A DNA stretch of 8,606 nucleotides from NCBI GenBank assembly GCA_003157575.1, contig PMKA01000147.1, positions 1 to 8,606 of the forward strand, written 5' to 3'. Numbering within the stretch: the stretch's first letter is position 1; every line of letters starts with the position of its first letter. The notes under the pieces are model-generated. The model did not search any database. It was not told the origin of the DNA and worked only from the letters and a program-made list of their open reading frames with translations. Origin of the DNA: Opitutia bacterium (GTDB taxonomy: Bacteria > Verrucomicrobiota > Verrucomicrobiia > Opitutales > Opitutaceae). The translations under genes and the position numbers were made by a program. Positions 1 to 6,827 of this stretch are shown here, piece by piece.

Positions 1-268
1 TTTTAAGATCCAATCTATGATATTTGCTCGCTTCATTAGTATCTTGCCGGCCAGTCATGTAATATATTTTCCCATCAGATCCTTCCCGGGACACTCTGAA
101 CACTAGTGCTGTTTTCTGGACCAAGGATTGATCTTCTGGCGGCAATTCTCCGAACGCCGCGATCCAATCTGCCTGAGAAGGGGCTACAGATTGCGGGCTC
201 ATATCCACGGCTGTAGAGCAACTGGTAGCTACACAAGCAAAAACAACAATACCCCATAAGTATCTCAT
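1..268 (-). CDS. Predicted lipoprotein, candidate immunity protein of the Rhs toxin (partial, 3' end off the window)
   Basis: I do not recognise the family. An open frame starts at ATG 268-266 and runs without a stop for 89 codons to the left edge, so only the N-terminal part is visible. It begins MRYLWGIVVFACVATSC, a short charged n-region, a hydrophobic core and a lipobox-like A-T-S-C with Cys17, so it is predicted to be lipidated and anchored in a cell-envelope membrane facing the periplasm. The mature part starts polar and then reads as a small soluble domain (W35, F39, then KIYYMTGRQ near 67-75). The start is well supported: AGGAGG lies 6 nt upstream, and the ATG overlaps the stop of the Rhs gene as ATGA, which suggests translational coupling. 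A gene directly after an Rhs C-terminus is normally its cognate immunity gene. Lipase-type effectors often have periplasmic or lipoprotein immunity partners, so the location fits. An accessory or adaptor lipoprotein is the alternative. GC is about 48%, below the neighbouring genes. Confidence 0.8.
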   Translation of the reverse strand, partial: MRYLWGIVVFACVATSCSTAVDMSPQSVAPSQADWIAAFGELPPEDQSLVQKTALVFRVSREGSDGKIYYMTGRQDTNEASKYHRLDLK

Positions 269-1374
269 AATTGTCCTCCTATTCGCATTTGAGTTACGTA
301 ATCGTCCAAACTATGGCCGAGTATAAAGCGCACATTGACGGTCGTTGCTTCCGGATTTCCGATTAACCCGAGATCGAAGCCAGGCACGATATCGCCGTTG
401 CCGATAATCGGTTGAACGCCTCCATTTGCCATCTCAAGGATGGGCATCGCTATTGCTACGCCCCCATGAACTAGACCGAGAGATGCTGCCGTGACTAGCC
501 GAGAGGCACCTAGGCTATGACCGATATTCGGAATTGGTATACCGTGGTACGCGTACCTGATCATTTCTGCATCTGGAAGGCCCTGCCACTGCAGGAGCTG
601 ATCGTTCGCGTCGAAAGCGAACTCGCCGCAATAGTGTGCTACTCGGCTCCAGAAATCCGGGGCTTTGAAGAACCACCCTGTTGATGGGTTTCGATCTCCA
701 AATCCCCCTATATAATTAAACTCTATTCCCTTGTTTTTTTCATTAACATAGTGTTGATCATATGGGTCTCCCCAGAAATGGTAACCGATGTACGAAAACA
801 CCTCTTGGCAAGCATCGAATTCCCAGCCATTGATTCCAAATTCCCGCTCCGAGAACCGTCCGACTTCATAGCGGGCCTCGGCAGTCACGAACGCGTTTCT
901 TGCGCCGGCCCATGAGAACTCGGTGGACGGATTCGCGTGTAGGAATTTGCTTCCCGCCCACGCTGTCGCTGCACCCCAAGCGGCCCCTTGATAACCGCAT
1001 CGGAACGAAGTGCTGAGATCGGCACCGGAAGCCCGCGCGCCGACGAACCCGCCGCCAAAGCCTGCCGCCGCGCCCGCGACAATGTCGGCTTCGGTGGCGT
1101 CCTCAATGCCGACAGCCGCCGCGCCCCAACCACCGATATACCAAGTGGCAATCCCAGCCACGACCGCGGCGATCTGCGGGTTTCGCTTCGCAACCTGCCA
1201 AGTGTAGTGAGCTTCGGATGCGTAAGCGAGCGATTCGAAAATGGGCACGGGCACGAACGCCGCTAGCGCTATTGCACCAATCGTATGCGTGCGCGTCCAG
1301 TGCTCCAGTCGCTTGAGCCCTTTGCCGAACGCGCCGACCGAATTGTCCCAGAGGCTGCTGAAAAAGTTACGATT
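265..1374 (-). other. Variable Rhs C-terminal region: pre-toxin segment plus lipase-like tip
   Basis: This encodes residues 1814-2182 of the Rhs protein, immediately after the core motif. Residues ~1845-1955 are rich in Gly, Ala and hydrophobic residues (for example GIATWYIGGWGAAAVG and AGAAAGFGGGFVGARASG) and resemble the flexible or membrane-active pre-toxin segments common in Rhs C-termini. Residues ~1985-2182 form the likely toxic tip. PIPNIGHSLGASRLVTAA holds a G-x-S-x-G nucleophile elbow (Ser2100), GNGDIVPGF supplies a candidate acid (Asp2141), and ILGHSLDDYV supplies a candidate base (His2167). Nucleophile, acid, base is the order of alpha/beta-hydrolases, and an Asp followed by V-P plus a late His recalls class 3 lipases. 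Phospholipase, lipase or another serine esterase is likely; the exact substrate cannot be read. Cysteines 1939, 2002 and 2062 could form disulfides outside the cytoplasm. GC falls to about 50% (269 of 540 bases at 301-840 by hand count). Confidence 0.6.
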
Positions 1375-4300
1375 GCCCAAGTAATCGAGATGGTTGATGC
1401 CATCATTGCCGCAAAAGCCGTAGAGGTTGAGCCCGCCGGCCTCCTCGATGGGGTCTCGGTTTATAAACCGGCCGAGCGTGGGGGAATAGTACCTGAAGCC
1501 GTAGTTGATCAGGCCGGTTTCGTCGTCCTGCCATTTGGTCGAGAACCAGAAGGGATTGCTCTTGGCATACGTCCCCTCGGCGCGAAGCAGATTGCCGGAG
1601 GGATCGTATTCATACGTGGCCTCCAGCGCCCCACTGTTGGAATTCACCAATCCTGCGACGTTTCCGTTGCCGTCATAGGTTGGCGAAAGGGTCTTGCCGG
1701 CGACCAGATCGTCGATCTGGAGCAAGGCGCCGACGCCGCCCGTGGCGGAGAGGGAGCCTGCGACGTCGAGCCCCCAGGTGAATGTGCGCTGAAGGTTTCC
1801 GGAGGCGTCGGTCTGGGCGATCAAGTTGTTGCCGTCGTAGAGGAAACGCTGGTTGAGCGTCGAGCCGTTGATGCGGTAATCCCAGATACTCTTTCCCACG
1901 CGCCGGCCCTGGTAATCGTAGGTGAAGTCGATCCTCACATCCATGCTGCCGAAGCTCGCGTCCAGGAGCGTGTTCATGCGCACGAGCTGGTTCTCGGCGT
2001 TGTACGTGTAGGTCCACACGCCGTCGCTGGTCATGTTGCCGTCGTCGTCGTAGGCGATCTGCTGCACCCGCTTGGGGATGAAGTAGGTCCGACTGGAGTC
2101 AGTCCTCAGAACATCCGCTCCGCCGGCGCCTGCTCCAGGGAAGGCCGCGTATACTGTTGCGGTGGCCTGCACCGGGCCACTGCCATTTGCCGGGACAATA
2201 TCCGCGCCCCAGGCGTGGTCGTTCTTTCCGGTTGAGGGCGCGCCCGCCACGGCGACCGTGGCGTTCACGTCTGCGGTGCCGACGGCCTTCACCGTCTTGT
2301 TGTCTCTGGAAGTGTACTGGTTGAGCGCGTTGGGGGCGTAGCCGTCGTCGTCGGCTGTGCCCGTGGACCCGGAGGTCACCCGGTTGCCGATGGAATCGAA
2401 GCGGTACTCGAAACGGAGCCCTGGCAGTTCGTCGGTCGCCGATGGAATTGTCGTTGGAGAATCCCCCCGGTACCGCCTTGTCGTCTCGAGTTCTCCACGG
2501 CTGTTGTAGCCGTAGACGTTATAGGTGGCGCTGTAGTTGAGTCCCTGAACGTAGTCGGCGAACGCGGAACCGCTCTGCCTCGCCGTGGTGCGCTGTCCAA
2601 GCGCATTGGACGTGTAGTCGTAGCGGGTGTAACTGGTCCCATTCCACAGGCTGTTGATGCTCGTGAGGATGTTGCGATTGGTCTCGTACCCGCGCGTGAC
2701 GCTGAAGTAAGAACCCATGGCGTAGCCGCCGATCAGGGAAGAAGACGAATAGTAGTTGTAGACGTAGTCGCGGGCAGCGCCGGTTGTGACGCGGGTGTTC
2801 ACGCCGACAAAACGTCCGAGATCGGAGGTCGTGTAGGCAACGTGCTGGTCGCGCGCCGTGTTGCCGACGACTCCGAGGTCATAACCGGCATAGCGGCCTT
2901 TGAAGAAGCCGGGGGTGTAGGGGCCGTAGTTGCCACCGGTGCCGCTGGAACTGTCGTAATTCCGGGTGATTACCCGGGAGCCATAGAAGCCGGAGTCGAG
3001 CGTCTCGTTGTCGAGTCGCCACGGAGCGGTCGTGTTGTAGTTGAACGTGTGGGAACCGGCGCCGCCTGTGCCTTCGGTCACCGTGGAGACCTGACCGAGG
3101 CGGGTGTAGGTAAACGTGACCGACGGCGTTGGGAGGATTTCAGCGGTGTCGTTGTAGGTTTTGGTATGCAGTTCCCCGGTGGTGTCGTAGTAGCCGTAGG
3201 TGGTGGTGACCGGCGTCGTTGTCATGCCAGCGGTCGTCAGCATGCGCGCCCACTTGCGCGTGGCCGTCTGACCGCGGACGTTATAGTCGAATTCGGTGAA
3301 CTTGGTAGTAGTGGCATCGGTCTTCTTCCAGAGAAGGCCGGAGGCGGCATCGTAGGTCCATGTAGTGGTGTCGGCCGTGCCGACCGAGGGCCAGGTGGAG
3401 GAGTCGCCCGTGGGCGCACTGCGGTAAGTATTGAGTGTCGTGCGGTCGCCGTAGGTGGAATCGTACCCGTAGGACACGGGATACGTGCCTCCGCCCCACT
3501 GGTTGGTGAGCTGGCCGCGCGAATTATAGGCGAACCGGGTGTATTGGTTGGCGGCATCCCGGACCCATTGTTTTCGGCCCAGGATGTCGTAGGAGGCGGT
3601 GCTCACCGTGTTGTTTGCGCCATCGGTGACCGAATACACCAGCGTGCTGCCGGGCACGTAGGCGGTCGTAATCGTGTTGTTGCGCGAATCCGTGCTCCTC
3701 CACGGGCGGGAAAGCCCGTCATATTGCGCGGAGCTGGTCAGGCCGTCGACCCCCTGCACACTCGTGGCAAGGCCGTTGAGGACCGTTTCGATTTGCGAAT
3801 TGGCGAAGCCCGGGCTCGTTGTGGTAATGGTCGCGGTCGCCGCGGCGCGATTGATATCGACCGTGCGGATGGCGGTATTCCCCTCCACATCGGTGACCCG
3901 GGTTTCTTCGATCCGGTTGGTCGGGTGGCCGGTCAGACGGCTGCGCTTGATCGAAGTCGTGACCGCAGTCGCGGAATTGGTGAACGGATAGGCAGTGGTC
4001 GTGGTTTTCAGCCACCAAGCGCCGGTAAAGTTTTCAAAGACCGTGTCCGTGTCGGCGATCCGGTCGGTGGAGGCGAGAACGAGCGAACCGTCGTTGTTTA
4101 CATCGAGGCCGGAGCGCGTCATCTGGCCCAGGGCGTCATATTGGTAAAGAGTTGGGGCAAGACCCGAGCGGGTCGTCTTGTTCAAATGGCCCGTCGCGAG
4201 GTCGTAGAAATTCTCCTCCACATAGTTGGCCTGGCTGGAAATCGAGAATCCCGGGCGTTCCGTGTGGATTGGACGTCCAAGCCGGTCGGTAATGACCTTT

Positions 4301-6813
4301 TGCCAGCGAGGCGAACTGGAGGAACCGGAAAAGACCTGGGTAGTGCGGCTCCCATCGGTGGCGGGGTCGAGGTAAGTGTAGTATTGGGGAACGACAGCCG
4401 TGCCATCGACATGATCGAGCTGCCCATCCAGAAAGGAATATTCCGTACGGGCGCTTGAATCGGCAAAGGTGGCGGTGCAGCTGCGACCGGACACATCATA
4501 CGTATAATTGACCGCGCTCAGGCCGGCTGGCGTTTCGCTCTGGAGACGGCCGGCGGTGTCATAGGTACGTCCTGAGACGATCGTTTCACTAGTGCCAGTG
4601 GCGCTGACGGTCTCGGTGAGAACACGTCCCGCTGCGTCATAGCCGAAGGTCGTTGTCGGCCCTGAGGATTTCGTGGCTGTCAAGACCCGACCTGCCGAAT
4701 CGTAGAAATAGCTGATTGAAACCCCGGACGCGTCGGTTTCGGAAGTCTTCTGGTCTCCGTTGTAGGCGGCAGAGGTCGTTGCGCCGTTGCTCGCGACGCT
4801 GCCGGTCAAATTCCCTGCGTAATCATAGGAGAAATCGACATAGCCGACGAGGTTCCAATTGCCGCCGCTCCACGCATAACTCTCCGTGCGGCGGACAAGG
4901 GCTCGGGAATCGCGAATTGTCACCGACGCCGTGGACTTGCCATCGACAAGATAGAGGCCGTCGATCGTGAAGCTGCCGTAGGTGGTGCAGAGGGAACCGG
5001 CAGCCGAGTTGGCCGACCCACTGATTACCGCAGTCCGGCAGGCTGTGCCGGTCGATGAAGGGGTGAAAGCGTGCGTCGTCTCATTGAACGTGCCGTGTTC
5101 GTACGAGTAGGAGACTTTGCTCAAATCCGGATTCGTCACCGAATAGGGCTGGAGGCAATAGAAAACTTCCGACGGTGTGGAAACGCCGGCGTCTTCCTGG
5201 AAATATTTCGAAACGGTCGTGAGGCAGTTGCTGGCATCCGAGTATTGGCAGGACGTCGCCGTGACCACAATCAGGGTCGAAGAGCTCGGATGAGCTGCGG
5301 ATGTGTACGTCGTGGTGGTTTTGGCCGTGACTATATTGTTGATGCTCGTCTGGATGAGCGAGGGACGTGTCGGCAGGCCAAAAGCATCGTACACGTATTC
5401 ATAGTAGGTAACCTCGCCTTGGGTCGGAACAAGGGAAACTGTGGCAGGCGCGTTTTTGAAAGGGCGGTAGCGATGCTTGACGGTGCCGGAGAATGTAGTT
5501 CCGCTGTCTGCATACCAATAATCATAGGCCTCCCAGCCGCCACCGGGCGTCACCACGGATTGTAGGTAACCCTGACTGCCAGGGTTCGAATCATCGTCGT
5601 AGTGGACAATGTTAGTTGTAAGTCCTGTGCCGGAGCCGAGCGTCTGGGTGGCCGGCTCTTCGCCCCAACTGTAATAATTGAAAGTGCGCGAAGCCTGGCT
5701 CGCCACCGATCCGCCCGGCACCTGCACCTGCAGGCTTTCCGTACGCGTGTCGGCCGGTGGATACGATGTGACGGCGCCGGCAGAAGAGATAACCTGCTCG
5801 GTAGCCTGCCCTGATCCGCTCGTGTTCCAGTCGTGCAGCGTCCACGTGAAATTCGGTGCGCTGCCGGATCGCCCGATGGTGGTCACCGCTGTGCGGACGA
5901 CTGGTGCCGTAGCATCGGTATCGGCATAACCGGTGAGGTTGCGCGTGAAACTCGTGATCTGAAGCGTGGTGGCAGTGCCGCCCTGCTCGACCCGGTACTG
6001 CACATAAGCCTTCCCGTTAAAGGTGTAAGGGAAAGCGGCGCCGACCAACTGTCCGGGATGATAGAAGAAAATATCGTACTGGGTGGCGCTGTTGGTCACC
6101 ACGTTGACCACCGCCTGATTAGCCAGTACCTGTTGAATATTGCCGTTGCCATCGCGGAATACTTGGATTTCCGAGGAAGGCGGAAGGTAATCCAAGCCAG
6201 CCGGTGTGAACAGGCCTGCCCAATTCGCACCTGTGCCGGAATCGACAAGGTTGAGCGAGCCCGCACTGGTGCCGTTTTGCAGCGAGCCAAGGCCGACCTG
6301 CCACTGCACCCCGGCGCCGGCCAAGGACGAGGCTTCACCTGCACGCCTGGAGCCAGGCTGGGAAGCAAGGACGCGCACGGTGTAGGTGTGCGCTCCGTGA
6401 TTCAACGTCATCATCGGACGTTGCACACCGTCAATTTCCGCCGTATAGCCGGCCGGTACACAGACATGCAACTCCTGATACGGATAAGCGAAATATTCCT
6501 CGGTCGTGAGTAAATAGGTCTTGTTGGGCATGAACCGAACCGTGGCGACATCGGTGCTATAGAATGTCCATGGGGTCTGTGCCTCGCCAGCTACGCTGAA
6601 ATTTCCATCAGCCGCTCCGGGATAGGTTTCCATCGCTGGTCCGGAAATGATGAACAGACTGTCCTCCAGCTGATACTTCTGATGGAGGGAATTCGCCTTG
6701 CCCCAGATTTTGACCATCACACCAATGGAGCTGTCGACTTGGGCAGCCATCTGGCTCGCACCCAGAAGGCAAAACGCATACACGAGAAAGAACCTGTTTC
6801 TGAAGATGCTCAT
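265..6813 (-). CDS. Exported Rhs/YD-repeat polymorphic toxin with lipase-like C-terminal domain (2182 aa)
   Basis: A large Rhs-family protein; such proteins fold a beta-shell cage around a variable C-terminal toxin. Start: ATG 6813-6811 is chosen over an in-frame TTG at 6843, because GGAGG lies 7 nt before the ATG and the ATG begins a good signal peptide (residues 1-24, cleavage after M-A-A). Residues ~25-650 are beta-rich and YD-poor. YD repeats run from Y663 (YDYAGNLTG) to Y1736 (YDPSGNLLRAEG), with about 20 recognisable copies such as YDSAGRVL, YDAAGRVL and YDALGQMT. An insert of about 80 residues (~1505-1585, GTADVNATVAV) interrupts them. The Rhs-associated core follows (WQDDETGLINYGFRYY, GRFINRDP, GGLNLYGF) and ends at DYLG, Gly1813. 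Residues 1814-2182 are a unique C-terminus: a Gly/Ala-rich hydrophobic stretch (~1845-1955), then a tip with Ser2100, Asp2141 and His2167 arranged like an alpha/beta-hydrolase triad. No PAAR or VgrG domain is seen, and the Sec signal argues for two-step export or surface display. Rhs identity is very sure; the lipase call is moderate. Confidence 0.96.
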   Translation of the reverse strand: MSIFRNRFFLVYAFCLLGASQMAAQVDSSIGVMVKIWGKANSLHQKYQLEDSLFIISGPAMETYPGAADGNFSVAGEAQTPWTFYSTDVATVRFMPNKTYLLTTEEYFAYPYQELHVCVPAGYTAEIDGVQRPMMTLNHGAHTYTVRVLASQPGSRRAGEASSLAGAGVQWQVGLGSLQNGTSAGSLNLVDSGTGANWAGLFTPAGLDYLPPSSEIQVFRDGNGNIQQVLANQAVVNVVTNSATQYDIFFYHPGQLVGAAFPYTFNGKAYVQYRVEQGGTATTLQITSFTRNLTGYADTDATAPVVRTAVTTIGRSGSAPNFTWTLHDWNTSGSGQATEQVISSAGAVTSYPPADTRTESLQVQVPGGSVASQASRTFNYYSWGEEPATQTLGSGTGLTTNIVHYDDDSNPGSQGYLQSVVTPGGGWEAYDYWYADSGTTFSGTVKHRYRPFKNAPATVSLVPTQGEVTYYEYVYDAFGLPTRPSLIQTSINNIVTAKTTTTYTSAAHPSSSTLIVVTATSCQYSDASNCLTTVSKYFQEDAGVSTPSEVFYCLQPYSVTNPDLSKVSYSYEHGTFNETTHAFTPSSTGTACRTAVISGSANSAAGSLCTTYGSFTIDGLYLVDGKSTASVTIRDSRALVRRTESYAWSGGNWNLVGYVDFSYDYAGNLTGSVASNGATTSAAYNGDQKTSETDASGVSISYFYDSAGRVLTATKSSGPTTTFGYDAAGRVLTETVSATGTSETIVSGRTYDTAGRLQSETPAGLSAVNYTYDVSGRSCTATFADSSARTEYSFLDGQLDHVDGTAVVPQYYTYLDPATDGSRTTQVFSGSSSSPRWQKVITDRLGRPIHTERPGFSISSQANYVEENFYDLATGHLNKTTRSGLAPTLYQYDALGQMTRSGLDVNNDGSLVLASTDRIADTDTVFENFTGAWWLKTTTTAYPFTNSATAVTTSIKRSRLTGHPTNRIEETRVTDVEGNTAIRTVDINRAAATATITTTSPGFANSQIETVLNGLATSVQGVDGLTSSAQYDGLSRPWRSTDSRNNTITTAYVPGSTLVYSVTDGANNTVSTASYDILGRKQWVRDAANQYTRFAYNSRGQLTNQWGGGTYPVSYGYDSTYGDRTTLNTYRSAPTGDSSTWPSVGTADTTTWTYDAASGLLWKKTDATTTKFTEFDYNVRGQTATRKWARMLTTAGMTTTPVTTTYGYYDTTGELHTKTYNDTAEILPTPSVTFTYTRLGQVSTVTEGTGGAGSHTFNYNTTAPWRLDNETLDSGFYGSRVITRNYDSSSGTGGNYGPYTPGFFKGRYAGYDLGVVGNTARDQHVAYTTSDLGRFVGVNTRVTTGAARDYVYNYYSSSSLIGGYAMGSYFSVTRGYETNRNILTSINSLWNGTSYTRYDYTSNALGQRTTARQSGSAFADYVQGLNYSATYNVYGYNSRGELETTRRYRGDSPTTIPSATDELPGLRFEYRFDSIGNRVTSGSTGTADDDGYAPNALNQYTSRDNKTVKAVGTADVNATVAVAGAPSTGKNDHAWGADIVPANGSGPVQATATVYAAFPGAGAGGADVLRTDSSRTYFIPKRVQQIAYDDDGNMTSDGVWTYTYNAENQLVRMNTLLDASFGSMDVRIDFTYDYQGRRVGKSIWDYRINGSTLNQRFLYDGNNLIAQTDASGNLQRTFTWGLDVAGSLSATGGVGALLQIDDLVAGKTLSPTYDGNGNVAGLVNSNSGALEATYEYDPSGNLLRAEGTYAKSNPFWFSTKWQDDETGLINYGFRYYSPTLGRFINRDPIEEAGGLNLYGFCGNDGINHLDYLGNRNFFSSLWDNSVGAFGKGLKRLEHWTRTHTIGAIALAAFVPVPIFESLAYASEAHYTWQVAKRNPQIAAVVAGIATWYIGGWGAAAVGIEDATEADIVAGAAAGFGGGFVGARASGADLSTSFRCGYQGAAWGAATAWAGSKFLHANPSTEFSWAGARNAFVTAEARYEVGRFSEREFGINGWEFDACQEVFSYIGYHFWGDPYDQHYVNEKNKGIEFNYIGGFGDRNPSTGWFFKAPDFWSRVAHYCGEFAFDANDQLLQWQGLPDAEMIRYAYHGIPIPNIGHSLGASRLVTAASLGLVHGGVAIAMPILEMANGGVQPIIGNGDIVPGFDLGLIGNPEATTVNVRFILGHSLDDYVTQMRIGGQL
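275..280 (-). promoter_or_regulatory. Strong ribosome binding site of the lipoprotein gene
   Basis: On the minus strand AGGAGG ends 6 nt before ATG 268-266. It lies inside the last codons of the Rhs gene (…Arg-Ile-Gly-Gly-Gln-Leu-stop). It is the clearest Shine-Dalgarno sequence in the window and fixes the start of the overlapping downstream gene. Confidence 0.85.
1603..4827 (-). repeat. Rhs YD-repeat array within the Rhs gene
   Basis: This encodes residues 663-1737. It carries degenerate 20-30 residue repeats around the motif Y-D-x-x-G-(R/N/Q)-(L/V/M), for example YDYAGNL, YDSAGRVL, YDAAGRVL, YDTAGRLQ, YDALGQMT, YDILGRKQ, YNSRGQLT, YNVRGQTA, YNSRGELE, YDDDGNMT, YDYQGRRV, YDGNGNVA and YDPSGNLL. 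These beta-hairpins build the wall of the Rhs cage. Divergence between copies means this is protein-level repetition rather than a recent DNA tandem repeat. Confidence 0.93.
2053..2300 (-). other. Non-YD insert module inside the Rhs body
   Basis: Encodes residues ~1505-1587, between YAPNALNQYTSRDNKTV and IAYDDDGNMTSDGVWTY. It includes GTADVNATVAV (Gly1512 onwards), a polar Asn/Gly-containing stretch, and a strand ending RTYFIPKRVQQ. It has no YD motif. Similar 'GTA-x3-ATVTVN' inserts, which look like a small beta-sandwich, are familiar at this place in Rhs proteins of Verrucomicrobiota and Proteobacteria; this is from memory of the family and was not searched. This copy lacks the usual tyrosine-rich middle, so it looks diverged. 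Function is unknown. Confidence 0.55.
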
Positions 6814-6820
6814 GGTCGCG

Positions 6821-6825
6821 CCTCC
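6821..6825 (-). promoter_or_regulatory. Ribosome binding site deciding the Rhs start
   Basis: On the minus strand GGAGG ends 7 nt before ATG 6813-6811. It lies just after the stop of the upstream gene (TGA at 6830-6828). It supports the ATG start, which makes the 14-nt intergenic gap and an N-terminus that is a clean signal peptide. The in-frame TTG at 6843 would add ten polar residues before that signal peptide and overlap the upstream gene. Confidence 0.8.
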
Positions 6826-6827
6826 GG

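Noticed and set aside
75..257. 60-codon closed frame on the minus strand near the left edge
   Set aside because: It lies out of frame inside the lipoprotein gene, which has a better start, a strong ribosome binding site, a signal peptide and an open frame to the window edge.
306..317. Second GHSL motif (residues 2166-2169) as a nucleophile elbow
   Set aside because: It reads GHSLD and lacks the second glycine of G-x-S-x-G. Its His fits better as the catalytic base of the triad with Ser2100.
1285..2235. 316-codon open frame on the plus strand
   Set aside because: Antisense to the conserved YD-repeat and core region of the Rhs gene; low-complexity translation with no domain; explained by codon bias of the true gene.
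2842..4458. 538-codon open frame on the plus strand
   Set aside because: It is antisense to the Rhs gene. Its translation is rich in Arg, Gly and Val with no recognisable domain or signal, typical of a shadow frame opposite a GC-rich repetitive gene.
5833..6513. 226-codon open frame on the plus strand
   Set aside because: Antisense to the Rhs N-terminal region, which reads as a coherent beta-rich protein; the plus-strand translation shows no motif or ribosome binding site of note.
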